Origin: Glandiceps talaboti
Lineage: Eukaryota; Hemichordata; Enteropneusta; Spengelidae
Assembly (NCBI RefSeq): GCF_964340395.1
Contig: NC_135549.1
Location: 11,205,842-11,269,841 of the forward strand
DNA: 64,000 nt
Direction of reading: 5' to 3'
This document shows, in pieces, positions 1 through 13,560 of this stretch (the stretch's first letter is position 1; every line of letters starts with the position of its first letter). The position numbers and the translations under genes are program-made. The notes below the pieces were generated by a model. The model did not search any database. It saw only the letters and a program-made list of their open reading frames with translations, and was not told the DNA's origin.

Positions 1-1200
1 TCATCATAAATTTTGTGTATGCCTTTCTTATATATACCTACACGCACGGTCAAACCACAGTCACAATCATATCTACTCTTAGAATGATTGCAACCTCTTG
101 TGACCTACATGTAGTTAGTGACTCAGTTACATGTATATTGACTAACAAAATTACGCTATGGCGCCTAAAATTGGAAATACGCTGTCCGCTTCCAATTTTA
201 TTCGTACCGGTTAGTAAATAAAACTACGATATTTCCCTCAACATACATGTCAGTATTGCTTATATCAAATATCATAAAAACAAAACTACCGACGTAATAA
301 CCAAGCTTTACTTACAATAGTGATCACTTGCCGCTGTAGATATGCTATCCAGGGTATCGACTGTCAGCCGGGACTATATTATTCATCTTACCTGCAATTT
401 GCTTTTTCAGATTTGGTGGTGTTTTCATTGAAAGAAACATTGAAGGAGACGATCATATATATCCGATAGCAACGTTCACATATCTAGCCTATGTACTTTA
501 CGTGACCCGTTCTTAAATTGTTACAAATTTCCATTATGCAAGTCCTAGCATACACGATTTTAATATTTGATGCCCTATATAATGTTCGTACATTTTATAT
601 TGCATACATGTATCCTTTCACAAAGTGCAAGTAACATTAATGTTTGAAGTAAATCAATTTTCCATGAGACAACAAAAGTCAAAAGCCTGTTTATATTAAA
701 ATTACCCGAACCTTGATTCTGCGTTACTGAAAAATTCTATTCTATCTGACTCATAAAATGAATATACTACATCATGCATACATTCAGCCAAACTGAAGAC
801 TAGATATTATAACATGCACAAGCCAGGTTCAACATCAATATGGAATATATACTATGGTCGTTCGACGTCACGACAATGCGCGTCTATGTTACGATAACTC
901 GTGCCTACGTCATTGGTTCTGCTGTGTTCCGAAATATGAGTGAAAACGCTCAAAATTGCCATACGTTCCCTTGATTTTTTAAGAATATTACTGACGATGG
1001 TATTATGTTATTATGTAATTATGTTATTCCCCAATATTGTTCTTTATTCAGCCAGAAAATACTCGCGACCTACGGGTTGTCACTACTCGTCTAGCGACTC
1101 GTAGTGAAAATGGCCCATATCTAATTATGATATTTCATTCCATAGAGTTGACTTCATTGACATAAACACACACATGCGTGGATTTGTCTATATTACACAT
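1..1200. other. Non-coding AT-rich stretch
   Basis: No open frame with protein-like composition, no recognisable domain and no repeat array. The short frames at the start encode no family I know. I see nothing to annotate here. Confidence 0.6.
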
Positions 1201-1210
1201 TAAGCAATTT

Positions 1211-1487
1211 ACATACATACATACATACACACATACATACATACACACACATACATACATACATACATACATACACACACACATACATACATGCATACAT
1301 ACATACATACATACATACACACACACATACATACATACATACATACATACATACACACACACACATATACATACATACATACATACATACATACGTACGT
1401 ACATACATACATACATACATACATACATACGTACGTACGTACATACATACATACATACATACATACATACATACATACATACATACA
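1211..1487. repeat. (ACAT)n tetranucleotide microsatellite
   Basis: About 277 bp of ACAT repeats, interrupted by CACA runs and by ACGT variants near 1394 and 1430. All overlapping open frames on both strands are repeat read-through (Tyr-Ile-His-Thr or Met-Tyr-Val-Cys periodicity) and are not genes. The same motif, as its complement ATGT, recurs at least five more times in the window. Confidence 0.97.
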
Positions 1488-1489
1488 GG

Positions 1490-4400
1490 TAGACAATCCA
1501 GGTATTGCAAGATAGAAAAATAATTATGTAAACGACACAAATAGTAATAGATTAGACAATAATTCACTTCTGTCCTGTGTTGAGGGGATGTTTTTGCAGT
1601 GATACAGGCCTATACTGTGTATTAAATATACTAAGGCTGTGGTGGGGGCATGCTATTGATCTCACTACGAAATTCCACGTAAAAAATGTTGTACATTTAC
1701 TAGTAAAACCTGTCGCTTGGCCTTAAATCATACAGCACTGTAGCTTGAGGAGATATATTCACTCGTCCCTGGTTAGTTTGTTAGTACTCACGGAAACTGA
1801 GAATCGACTGAACCAATTAGTTTTGTCCTAGCCCTTTGGCCTTGTTTTTTGTTAGGGTAAAGGTTGAACATAATGACATGATTTGTATATGATAACTAAC
1901 ATATATTAAAGGAAGTTGATGGAGACATACACATAAATAAGATACTACATTATTTATACCCAACTATAATACGTCATTAATATCAAAATAGGGTTTAATT
2001 TAGACTTTGGGGACATATCAATCAGTGCTATGATTATAGTGGTACCTTCTGGCATGCCTATTGATTTTTTGCTACCAATCAGTGTAACGATGACACATAA
2101 TAAGTAGAATAGTCCACAATGCTCTCTGAACTGTACGCTCAGCAGAAATTGCTCTTCAGTTCACGGAAATATCACCCGTGTGCAGGGTTTTGTGAAATCA
2201 CATTTGACATTTAACCCCCTCCCCCACACATAGTGCCAATAACAAGTATCTGAATAAGTACAAACTTCGTTTGTTCCGAATCATGTGACTTTTGGTTGAC
2301 AGAAGTAGATAGCGTTTTATAAATATTTCAAGTGAATTTCTCGAAAGTCAGGGAGAATATTTTCCAGGAAACCAAGGAAAATAGTTGCACCTGTTATAAC
2401 TATGGATAAAACAACATAAATGTATATGACTATTGTTCAATTTATTTATACCAACCGACTACCCAAATTGATACTTACTTGACATTCAATATTATCTTGT
2501 TCACAGCACATGGACATTGTGATCCCTCATTTGAACTGTCTTTTCAACTTTTAAGAAATTCTTAATATGTTATATATTATTCAAATATACCTGTGATGCT
2601 TAAATGTTTACAAAATGTCTACTTTGCAAAAACTATCTCTTTCTACCAAAAATCACATATTTTGAACCTATGAAAATGTGTGTTCAGAAACTCATCTGTG
2701 GCAATTTTATGTGTTTAAAATGTAAAAAAAAAAATTCATAAGACTCTTTACATTGCTTAGATTTATGGAAATCAAGGTACCAATGTCCGAACGTACACAT
2801 CAATTCAGTAAGAATTATCGTGGGATATATTGTGCTTACTGTGTGACAGTGATGACTTACGGCAGTTGATTGATTGTTTTACGGAACAGTGATTTCTTCG
2901 ATTCCAAAAATACCATTCTTTATGGACCTTTTATTCGTTTACCATTTACATGGTAGATAAGATTGATTGCTTACGGTAAATCAGATTTTAACGTCATGGT
3001 GCTCTAACAAAGACTAAGATGATCCTAAACCATCAAGCGGAACATAATGAAATGCGGGTACATATTTATGAGTTATTTGTCAAATATATTCAATTTCAAT
3101 GAATAATTCATTTGACAAGGAAATCGATTAATGAATATAAAGTATATATTTATGATGACATGTATATTTAAAGTAATTTTTCAGTTTTTTTTATTAATAT
3201 TTGGTATACATACCGTATTTGATTTCATTTGTCGTCGAGGCGCCTATATATTAGGTAGTGAAAGTAAATGGTTCTTTCAGTGACATTTATAATGTTCACA
3301 AATCGAAGTTTTGTTCTTTACATATGAACGTCGAATCGTTCTAATTCTATTATTCGTTGCCAGTTCTTACACGTAATCAAATGTCTGCTCCTAGCAGATC
3401 TTCAAAGGTAGCACCGATTGATGCATTTGTGCGTATATGGGTCTACACATTATTTACAAGGGAATATACGTATTCTAACACTGATTTGTTACATTCTGGA
3501 GTTGACACATTTTGTTCACAAACACAACTTAAATGATCATGTACCTTATTTTCTCAATGTTTTTAACACTTTTGTTAGACGATATTCACTTTAAATCCAA
3601 GGATCATGCTATAAGTGATATACTGGGAATATATCTCCACTAAGAGATATATTTCAAGTGGATAGCATTGAACATATAGAACCAACACGACCTATTTTGG
3701 GTTTTTATGTTCTTAGCAAATGTGTTATATCATAATATTCATGTTTTGGTTATTTCTTTCAAAACTTACACCTTACAAGTGAAAATACTGCAAAACATTA
3801 ACAGTAATCCAAGGTTTTTGAAATGTTGCATTTTTATCAGCAAAATAACAAAAACGTTTAAAAGAACATGAAAACCCAAATTAGATGAAAGGGGTGGTAA
3901 ACTTAAACACATGACAACACATGGCAATAACCAATGTGCCATATTATGTAAGTATAGTAGTATTCACAAGATTATTTTGATTATTATATCCGAAAACAAA
4001 ATGTCTTCTAGTATCACGCACATACAATTCTTAGTAAGTACAACGCCCGATTGGTGGCGTTCTAGCTAGGCAAAGTATCGTATATACAGCTAATGGCAGT
4101 TCGGAAAACAAAATGCTCACAAAACACTAAATATTCGAAGACAGTCTCCCATTTAGTACTAATATAATCACGACATGTGTGATCAGAGGAGAACCAGTCT
4201 GAGTGCATTCTATGTGGTACGGCCGTAGGCACTTACTTGATTTTAAAATGGACTCTTTGTATTGAAAATCAATATACACAGGCTGACTACAAAGGATTTA
4301 CTTCTTTACATGAAGAAAACAATGATTGTATATTTCTTTAGTAATATACCCACGGGAGTATTTTCAATCTAATTGTGATTGTGGTGCCATTATGTCCATT

Positions 4401-6270
4401 TAGTCATAAGTCCATTTGCTATTCTGTCTCCAATTTCTTCACTTTCTTTCTTTTCTTTACTTCCGTCTATTATTTCTTACAGATCCTTCAATATCCAGAT
4501 ACTATAATGGTCATATACCATTCTCAATATGAATTTAGTGTGATATTATCAAATTGAAATGCGAAATAAGCGCAAACATCGCCACTGCCTTAATGTTCAC
4601 ATTAGAATAACTGATGTTTGATCGTGCTTTGTCTAACGAATTCACACCATGTTATATTTATTATGGTGTAATCTTCGGAATTGGTTCATAAATCTTGCTG
4701 CACACGTCATTTTTTAGGAATGGGAGAAATTAATAAAAAATTCAAATGTGAATTTCTAAAACTGTAATGAGAAAAAAGAGTGTGACAAGATGTTTGCATA
4801 ATTTAGTATGCGATTTTCTTTTATCCATCCTTTCTTGTAGAACGTATATTGTGCACAGTGAATTGTATGTAAGTCAGCCTGTCTTCCTGTTAGAATTCCT
4901 TTATGCATACAATTACTCAAGATCGTACTTTTTTTCGATTGCTGACCACATGCCCTGGGCACAAAGTGTTCTGAATAAAGTAACCCAGTTTTCTTTTTCT
5001 TTTTTTATTCATAATTTGTCTTCAGAATGTTCAAGTAACAATTAATGAACTCTTCAAAGCAAGTGGTCTCATGTCTCATAATATAGGACATTCGATGGAA
5101 GATAGGGTTTTGCAAAAAGTCCACCCGTGGATTTGCAAACAAAGGAAAATTTTGCAAGTATCTCGCTGTCTGAATCGCTGGTTGTGATATTCAATGGACT
5201 TACTTAGGATACAAAGATAAAGATCTTGATACCAATTCGTAACATTTTCAAGTTATTGAAATATGCCCTCACTCAACGTCCTGAATCAAGACTTTAAGGT
5301 TTTTGAAACGATCTTGATATCATATAGAATACGTTCAATAGATTGCAATCAAGTATACAATTTATTTCATCTCTAATGGAAGTGACAGCTTAATATAGTA
5401 TCATATTATTGCACTGTACACTTGCACTATTACATCTACACAACTTTATGAAATTTCAAACAAGTTCCTTGCAGCCATGTTTGCAGAAAAATAAAAGCAG
5501 AATTTGTTTGAAAAACGTTTGAAGTAAATAACATTATCGACATTGTGATTCTGAATCACTCTAATGTGTTTCTTTTTAAATATTAAGATGATTTTTGCTA
5601 GTTGTCAATTAAATTATACGGCCTACTAGTTATATGCATCGTTTAACAATATACATGTAAAGGCATTGGCAAAGAAATCACGCTTTTTTAAAAGTTAGTT
5701 CTCTGAGATAATTTATTACTTTAGTACAATTCTTCATCACGTTTACACGGCCTACAGTGATGAACAGCGTAGAGGGATTGGACGTGGAATATTTATTGGA
5801 ATTGTACTTCTCTCGGGATCCTCACGGCAACCGTTTGTAAGTGATAAGATTACAAATTGCAATGGCTTGGGGACAATTTCTTTTGGTCGCTAATCTTCTA
5901 ATTTACCGACATGCTAATTTTGAATGTTGTTGTAGGACAGTAAAACTAATTGATGGATGGTGTATCGAATTCAAGCTATTGAAAAGCTAAGACGCCGCAT
6001 GTTGCAAAGTGGCAAAACCTGCATATACATTCTAAAATATGCATGGATGATGTACATATAAACATTATAGTCATTATAAGCCATAAACTATTACCCTAAT
6101 GACAAACTTAAGGCACAGTTTGTGAAATTACTTTTAATATGTAAAGTTTCTTGTCTCATTGGTGTGATTAGAGAGAAGCTAAAGTACTTGTCATCATGAC
6201 TATAGAGGGCGTACAACTGATGAAGCATCAGATCGAACTAATAGTCGTAAGGGACGACGGTATCACTCGG
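1490..6270. other. Intergenic, no supported gene
   Basis: About 4.8 kb of AT-rich sequence. Open frames are short (90 codons or fewer) and lack domain-like composition. I found no MMP or GPCR exon and no clear transposon termini. Confidence 0.5.
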
Positions 6271-6279
6271 TATCAAAGC

Positions 6280-6415
6280 AAACCACAAACCAAACCAAAC
6301 CAAACCAAACCAAACCAAACCAGACAAGCCAAGCCAAACCAAACCAAACCAAACCACCCAAACCAAACCAAACCAACCCAAACCAAACCAGCCAAGCCAA
6401 ACCAAACCAAACCAA
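6280..6415. repeat. (AAACC)n pentanucleotide array
   Basis: AAACC repeats with occasional AAGCC and AACCC variants. They are followed to about 6640 by a degenerate halo of AAATC and CCAAT units, consistent with an old, decaying expansion. The open frames here (Lys-Pro-Asn-Gln-Thr periodicity on +, Leu-Val-Trp-Phe-Gly on -) are artefacts. The unit is not a known telomere repeat. Confidence 0.93.
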
Positions 6416-6644
6416 TCCGAGAAAAGATGAATACATCAAGACAAGGCAGGACAAGAAAAAGAAAATAAAACAAATAAATTGAAACAGCGAATTCAAACAA
6501 AACAAAGTTCCTATCCAAACCAATTCAACTCAAATCAATTAGATTAAAACCGAATCCAATCCAACCCAAATCAAATCAAAGAAGATCAAACCAAACCAAA
6601 CTAAACAGAACAAAATCAAATCAAATAAAATCTGATTGAAACTT

Positions 6645-9640
6645 TGTTGTAGCTACAATATTATCTATACATATATATCAAAGTATAATTTGTCACACAA
6701 AAGGTACTGAAAGTGTTTTATATCACTGCTAATCACTTCAATTGGCGAGGGAGACTTGAATCGTCTTTCGTTCTAATTGCTTAATTGGTTAAGACTGTAA
6801 ATCACTGGCTTAGTATCTCAGTTATCATACATCACTTTTTTTTAATTAAGAAGTGACACAAAAGTTGAAAGGCGTGTTGAAGTTAGAGTCGCAAACCAAT
6901 TCAGTCAATTTCGACACGATGTTCAATTTACGATCGCTAAGATACGGAAACAAGAACGTTTTGTAAATCTAAGTGAGTCCCTCGGTATTGTGTTGGGATT
7001 TGAGCATTTTAGGAGATTAAATTGTTAAATTGGTCTTGTTGCTTTAGATTAAATGATTAACTTATACATAAAAGCGAGAGCTATCTGAATGCGTGAGTCC
7101 TTGTCCAGCTGATGAAAGGCGATTTTATTCCACGATAAATAGAGGAAAAGCTAACTTTAAGATTTGTTTTCCTTGTCAAATTCATAGTTCGAAAAAAAGG
7201 AAGCATTATTTTACGAATGAAGTGAAATAAAATGAAATTTATTTCGGCCCAAAATACATGTGCAGAAAAACAAAAAGTATAATGATTGCATACGTATATG
7301 GAACGAAAACCCCGCGATAACGTGTCAAGAATAAACATAATTTATGATTTTAATCATTTATTGTATCAATTTTACGAAATGTTGTCATGCATTGTTCTCT
7401 GTGTTTTGAGTGCAACCAAATTATTGTATTGCGGTCTGACAATGTCGTTAGTCTTAAATCTTTCATGTTTGTGTTTATGTACTTCATGGAACACTCAACG
7501 TGTATTGCGGTTCTCCACATACAAGCTAAGCGCCTGTAAATTGAAACATGTGCTATAAATTTTACAAAAAATAATTCGTGCACCTGAGATGTGACCTGAT
7601 ATAGAGTGACTTATTTTATAACCAACCCACATAAATAAATAAGAATCATTATTGATTTAACAACCGAATTTCCATAAAAACAAAATAACGACATAAAAAT
7701 TGTTAAGTACACAATGAATTTTTTATGGGAATTTTGAGGGCTGCCTAGTGAGGTATAGCAGTCGTGACTTGACAAGCGCCAGTAAGTCGCCATTGGGCAA
7801 TATTGGTTGATGTTCACTCCACGAACTTACGTATATACAAATTGCGTTCATGATTTCGTGGTAAAGAAGTTGACGTTTTGGAATGTACGGTGCAGATCGC
7901 TCATTTGTGGTAGATTTTATACATTTTTCTGAAAATCAAAAAGCCTGATTACATTGACATGATTGGATGGCATGTCGGTGAAAGGTTGTTCCCAGTCCTT
8001 TTGAAACCTGCAAAGAAATTTGGTTATAATCTTGTTTTATCATGGGACAGAGTTTCAGGTTATATCGAGAGACGTTGCTGTCTTCATCTCTTCACACCTA
8101 TGAATCAATGCACTTACAATTTGTGGGAAAGAACAATTAACAATCAAAATGTTTTTTGTTGTCCTCACGAACACCTGGTGAAGTATAAGTATGGTCACGT
8201 GTGCTGAATAGTGGGTTAATCTGTTGGCGAAGACTGAAGTGTGCAGTCGAAAATTTCAGTTACAATTTTCAAGTTTGTGTCAGGATTTGCAAAAGTTCAA
8301 TTGGCAGTTATCATTTACCATCACAGACGATTTTTTATTTGAAGTATAGCAAGGATACATTTTTAGTACAATTTGTTTTCCAATCACAAAAGCGTGTTTG
8401 GTGACCGTTTTCTTTTTTATGGATGTTCTTGAACAAAAAAACACGCCAAGTTTAAGAGTTAGATTTAAAAAAAGAAGATTTTTGCTTTAACTGATTCTTA
8501 AGACAATACACCATTTTTAAAACAGTGCACGATTTTTCATTCCAAAAGCAAAGGTTTACAAAAGAGTTAAATTGGGGAAGCCTTAAAATGTCTATTCACT
8601 CTTCGCAGCGAAGTACATGAAATAACATCAGAATAATTTTACTACTAAGCTCGTTCGAAGTTTGCTCGAAACGTATTCCCAACGGGGAGAAGATTTCCTG
8701 ACGACGGAATTGCATTCAAAACACAAATTATTAATGTTTAAGACCCAGTGCGATACAAGAGTTGAAGACAAATGTAGGATTTAATATGCAAAATGAAAGT
8801 ACACCCTTGGTCATATAGTCCTGGTTAATCTTCCTTTCCCCTTAATCTCAAGTGTTTCCTCTAGCATTTGCTTTAGATTCATAGCAGATGATTGAGTCAC
8901 TATGTAAGGATACGTTTACGATGAAATGCTCGCCAAATCGTCATTACTGACTTTACTACTTCTTGATATATATGATATGCCATAGATTTGGCGATTGTTG
9001 GTGTCATAAAAATAAAATTGCTAGGAATAAAAAGACATGTTACGCAATTTATGAGCTATGTATGCGTTTAAACTCAAAAGATTACATAAAAAGCCTTTGT
9101 AATGATACCGAAAAATATCCATGTACAGGATATGTCAATCTAATGTACACAATTTTTTGATACGATTGCCCCATTTAAAATGCCTGGTTATTACGAAATG
9201 TAAGTATCTAACACCAAGACTATCAATGCGTGTATCTCTGTATTGAAATATATCGTATGTCAGCCCGAGATCTTTACTTGACATTTGCCAGCAGGGATGC
9301 TCTAGTTCGTGAAAAATAGATTGTGTATACATGTATTTGTATACGATTGCCCTGCAGAGGGTTGAATAATTCCAAATCTTTAACTTGTAAAGTAAGTAGT
9401 TGTACATTATTAGTATGCTTCAAGAACGCAGGGTAGTCTTCCAAATATAGGATAAAAGTGAAATAATAAATGATTTGCGAAATATCACTTGCAAACTTCA
9501 ATCATTGTTTTTCTAAGCAACTATAACATACGTTCTCTAGTAACCTTCAATCGCTTGTAATATTTGTAAAATTAATTCTAAATGCCCCATGCCACAACTG
9601 AAAACTGTCCTTTATATGACTAATAGCCAGTAATGACTAA
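6645..9640. other. Intergenic, no supported gene
   Basis: AT-rich DNA with a few 65-90 codon frames, for example near 7286-7558 and 7959-8207 on the + strand. None shows a family motif or convincing paired splice sites. I see no reason to call a gene. Confidence 0.45.
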
Positions 9641-9750
9641 ACAAACTGTTTGCTTCCGGTTACCCGACCCCACCTAGTTTTTCACTGCCGACCCTAAACG
9701 TTTTGTACATATTCGAGAAAAAAATAAATAAAATCGCGAAAATTGTCACG

Positions 9751-9760
9751 TCTCGCGAGA
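9751..9760. promoter_or_regulatory. TCTCGCGAGA palindrome upstream of a tiny ATG frame
   Basis: A perfect 10-bp CpG palindrome in a locally CpG-containing stretch of an otherwise CpG-poor region. This motif is known from animal promoters as the CGCG element. An ATG at 9765 opens a frame of only eight codons (MDAESDIK) before TAA at 9789-9791. It could be a decayed promoter/5' exon or the 5' end of a dispersed repeat, and I cannot tell which. No downstream gene is visible. Confidence 0.35.
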
Positions 9761-11289
9761 AATAATGGATGCGGAAAGTGACATCAAGTAAAAAAGTCCA
9801 CACGAAACAAAACTATTCTTCCACTTTGTATGGCTGTACATCTGATGGGGAAAAACCAATTGTACAGAGACTATTTGGAAAACAACGAAAAACATAACTA
9901 CTTGAACTAGACACTAACACACGAAAAAGAAATTAAAAAAACCTAACCCATCTATTCTAAAATTGATGGCGTAACCTGAACCACATAATTTGTTTTGTAG
10001 GCCTAAACGCAAAACTAGCTATTCCAAATTGCATGATTAGTGAGAAAACATAATTATATGAAATGAAAGTGACCCCTATCATGTTATATCTTAATTTTTG
10101 TTGTGGCCTTGTACTTTTATGCTTAGTCTACATTGGCATCAGGCCCTTGGGAAGTTTTATTGTCTCATAATCTTTGAATATTTTGAATTTGTTATTCATC
10201 TCAGGAAAATGTGATCAACTTTTTAAAACAAAATCCTCCCAAGAGACCCCTGGAGGCTCAAATGTTGGGAAGGAAAATATTGGTGTAATAGTAGCATCAC
10301 GATGCTCCTGTCAACAAATGATAAAATCAGAAAAATAAAAAGTCATTGACAGTGACTGAAAGCCGCACAATTTCAATTATTTAGGTATGTCGAGTCTAGC
10401 AGTTTTCATTTAATTTGCCCATTTCTAACAAAAGAGGACTTTAAGGAATTTTAATGAATTTTGTACTACCCATATCGTTACAGGCGACAGTAGGGTAGAT
10501 TATATGTGGGTAAAAGCCGGACGGGTAAAGATTTGGTGAAGAATCGCCTTTAAGATATGTTTCCTTATTCAAAATGAATCAGAATATGTTCACTTTCGTC
10601 TGAATATTCATATCATGCACGTCATTGGCTGTTGACCTATTCAGTCCTTGTGTTGATGGACATGGTAGGGCATGATATAGTTCACTATGTAGGTCCACAC
10701 TTTGGACATTTTATAGTTGTGCCTGTTGTAAAATACATGTTGCTGTCATACTGTGGGCTGTTAACAGAATTTTAAATGTCAATGACATTAAAGAATTAAT
10801 AAATTATTAAAGTAAGTTATTCTTTGATAAGTGGTCACACAGTCAGGGACATTAGACAAGTTGTTTGAGATGAGCCGACACATGTTTATCTTTTATTGAC
10901 ACATAAATAATCGACACTTGTGGAATATGAATGTGTACCGTAAAATCTATCCCAACCAAACATGCAAAGATTAATTTAATTTCTTAAAACTCCAAGTAGC
11001 TATAATTTGCGTCCACTCACCTTACCGAGGAAGTATAATCCACGATCGAACCCATTTCAAAATAAAAACAAACCTTCATACATAAACGCTTTGATGTTTT
11101 TGATGGGCTAAATTAACTAGCGGTATTACATAGTTTGATTTGTCTATTCGCAAACAGTCACGGCAGAGATATTGACCACATCTACTCATATGACAAATTT
11201 GTATAGTGGAAAGCTGATAGGGTGTAATTACCTGGCAATATTGCATACATTGGCAAGTATAACATATGTCAAGTTAAAAAGTTAAAATA

Positions 11290-11790
11290 GATACAGCTGC
11301 TTTACTGGGGTCCAAGGACTAATGCCTGGCACAATTTGTTTCATTTTGTAATGCCCACTCCCTTGATTACCTGTTACTTTTACCTTTCGAGGATATATTG
11401 CCATTTGGCTGTTGCTATTGGCGTGGTTTTGGTTGCTAGGCACAGCCTGTTCATATTTGGAACCCATATTCCCTTGACTACCTGTCACTGTTACTATCTT
11501 TGATTAAGACACTACTGATTTTTGTCTGTTGCTAAGGACGCTGTCTTAGTTGCAAGGTACATTTTGATCATTTAAAAATGCTCATTCTCTTGACTCTCTG
11601 TCGAGGTTATCTGTGACATAGACACTATCGCGTGGCTGTTAATGTTGCCAAGGACATGGTTTTGGTTGCTAGGCTAATCGGTCGTCACTTCTGAAATGTT
11701 TATAATTACTTGACTACCCATCATTGTCCTTATTTTTGACAAATAAAAACATTATGGCTTGGCTGTTGAAATTGCATAGAGAACAGGGCG
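11290..11790. repeat. Diverged tandem repeat, unit about 115 bp
   Basis: At least three and a half units. Each carries the order: CCTTGACTACCTGT-like block, TTGACA/TTGATT-like block, TGGCTGTTGATGTTGC-like block, GGTTTTGGTTGCTAGGC-like block, then ATGCTCAT-like block. The first block begins near 11362, 11471, 11587 and 11707, spaced 109-120 bp. Units differ by many substitutions, so the array is old. It does not keep an open frame. Confidence 0.7.
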
Positions 11791-11794
11791 AGGG

Positions 11795-12960
11795 ACCGAA
11801 GTGGGTGAGAAAAAAATCGTAATTTTTTTTCACAGCCCCTCCCCATATAATCTAAAGCGTTAGTGTAGTACATGTAGTAATAAAAAATAAGTACTGTACA
11901 ATTTTTTTGGACTAAACATAAATAAACCGTCCACCAAGCTACACCGCTCATAACGTTAATCATGTGTACACGGTTCTTCCTACACTATGCACCTCACGGG
12001 CGACAGGAAACATCCTGTCAATCAATACTTGTATATACACTTAAAAGCTGGCACTAATGTGATTTCATTGTTAATAGCTAATTGTCCAATGTACTTAGAT
12101 TATAGCATTAGATCACCAAATAAAGAATGACCTTTTTTGATCTAGTATATTGTACGTTGAAAAGAATATAGAGAATATTCATCTCCACGTCAATGCTTGT
12201 GAATACACATCTGTGAAGTGAGAGAGACTGTATGATGAGTTACGAGGCTTTAAGCGAGCATGTATGAAAACGTTTAATTGTGACATTTGACCTTATAAAT
12301 ATATACATGTGTCGAGAGCTTTCTAGTTTATGAAGTCTACACTGTAAAGTGTTAATGGTTCATCTAGGTGCTTGAGTACTTTAATTTTTTATGACCGACA
12401 CTTTCAACCCATGAGGAATCTATGTGTGACATTCTACCAACTTCGAGCGTTAGTAATGTACCATAATCCCGGGACCATCATATATTAGACTTATTACTTA
12501 CTACCTTAACTGGGAACAAATCAGGTTTTAAAAATTGCCAAAATATAAAACACTCCAATCATAACAGATGATGTTGCTGATACTATGATCATATATTCTC
12601 TCTTTTCTTTACCTGTTTTTTGACATACAAATTATTTTAATGGCGCAATACTTGCAGACAGCCAACTTATCTCTAGAAATAATGTTGAAAGTTTGTGGCA
12701 CAAAAATTTGTTTATAGTAAAACAGTTATGTCTTAGAGTTTACTGTCTGGGTTCACTTTTCATAATCAATATTTTTCGAAAAAAAACCAAATCTATTTTG
12801 AATGGCATTTTCAAAACAAATTCTGGGTTGACACCTAGGTCACAGTTGTAAACAACAATTATTTAAAGTTGCCTACATCCTACAAACTAGTAAAGCCATG
12901 TGAAAAAGATACAATCTATAAACGGACTCTACCATTTGTAACTGTCAGAATAATAACGCT
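11795..12960. other. Non-coding stretch upstream of the MMP remnant
   Basis: By family architecture the missing 5' exons of the MMP (signal peptide, propeptide with the PRCGxPD cysteine switch, first half of the catalytic domain) should lie 5' of 13043. I searched by eye for the cysteine-switch codons and for the LTYRI/VTPLxF region and found neither here nor further upstream. Confidence 0.45.
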
Positions 12961-12965
12961 TAGCT

Positions 12966-12968
<3 letters not shown>

Positions 12969-13003
<35 letters not shown>
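12969..13003. repeat. (CA)n microsatellite
   Basis: Uninterrupted CA dinucleotides just 5' of the first recognisable MMP exon. Confidence 0.95.
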
Positions 13004-13005
<2 letters not shown>

Positions 13006-13042
13006 TAACAACAACACAGATCTTGTAAGATGTTATTTTCAG

Positions 13043-13186
13043 CGTTGTTATCTCTTACGTATACACATGAGATGATTTCAACATATCAAGGTGGTGTTTT
13101 GGCCCATGCTTATTTTCCTACAAGTTGTGACACTCACTTCCTTGATGATGAACTTTTCACCGTTACGTCGTCGTGCAGACCGGTGG
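13043..13186 (+). pseudogene. MMP remnant: catalytic-domain exon with structural zinc/calcium region
   Basis: The open frame reads GGVLAHAYFP, then TSCDTHFLDDELFTV. This matches the MMP stretch GPGGxLAHAFFP...HFDxDExWT, which carries structural zinc and calcium ligands. An acceptor at 13041-13042 (TTATTTTCAG) and a donor at 13187 (G|GTAGTA, phase 1) frame a 144-nt exon without stops. The first 15 residues fit the family poorly: a neighbouring frame gives a more MMP-like DDFN stretch, suggesting a small indel near 13070. Cys replaces the usual Gly in TSGDTHF. Confidence 0.8.
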
Positions 13187-13431
13187 GTAGTATGCTCATC
13201 TAGCCATTTTTCTGAAAAGAGAGTGAGGTGTGTATGAGTCTCTAGCCTTGATCCTTGGTGGACTTTGACTAGAAATATCTTCCACAAGTAGTCGAAATTT
13301 GTCCGCGTGAAGGATCAAGGATAGTATGAGCCATGGAATGATACAATAAAGGTAGAACGGAGATGATGATAACGACGACATGTTTTGAGTAAAAGTTAAC
13401 ATCGTTTTAAAGTAATCTCTCCGTGTTGTAG

Positions 13432-13560
13432 AAATCAACCTGTTGTATGTCGCAGTACACGAGTCTGTACACAGTCTTGGCCTAGGACATTGAGATGTGA
13501 AGGGAGCTGTGATGTTCCCATTTTATAGTGACGATCCGTCATTTAAGCCTCACAATGATG
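13432..13560 (+). pseudogene. MMP remnant: active-site exon with in-frame TGA
   Basis: 129 nt, phase 1 at both ends, acceptor at 13430-13431 and strong donor GTACGT at 13561. The translation gives INLLYVAVHESVHSLGLGH, then TGA, then DVKGAVMFPFYSDDPSFKP. This aligns with the MMP active site HExGHxxGxxHS followed by the Met-turn and the end of the catalytic domain. The three zinc histidines and the catalytic Glu are intact (13458-13490). The normally invariant Gly of HExGH is Val, and the Ser after the third His is TGA (one base from TCA). Met-turn residue VMFPFY is present. Confidence 0.87.

Noticed and set aside
1135-1567. Six overlapping open frames of 74-124 codons on both strands
   Set aside because: All are read-through of the (ACAT)n microsatellite with four-residue periodicity.
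6196-6523. Lys-Pro-Asn-Gln-rich and Leu-Val-Trp-Phe-rich frames
   Set aside because: They are translations of the (AAACC)n array, not proteins.
13491-13493. TGA in the MMP as selenocysteine recoding
   Set aside because: The position is normally Ser, other lesions follow in the same gene, and I saw no SECIS-like element; loss of function is simpler.
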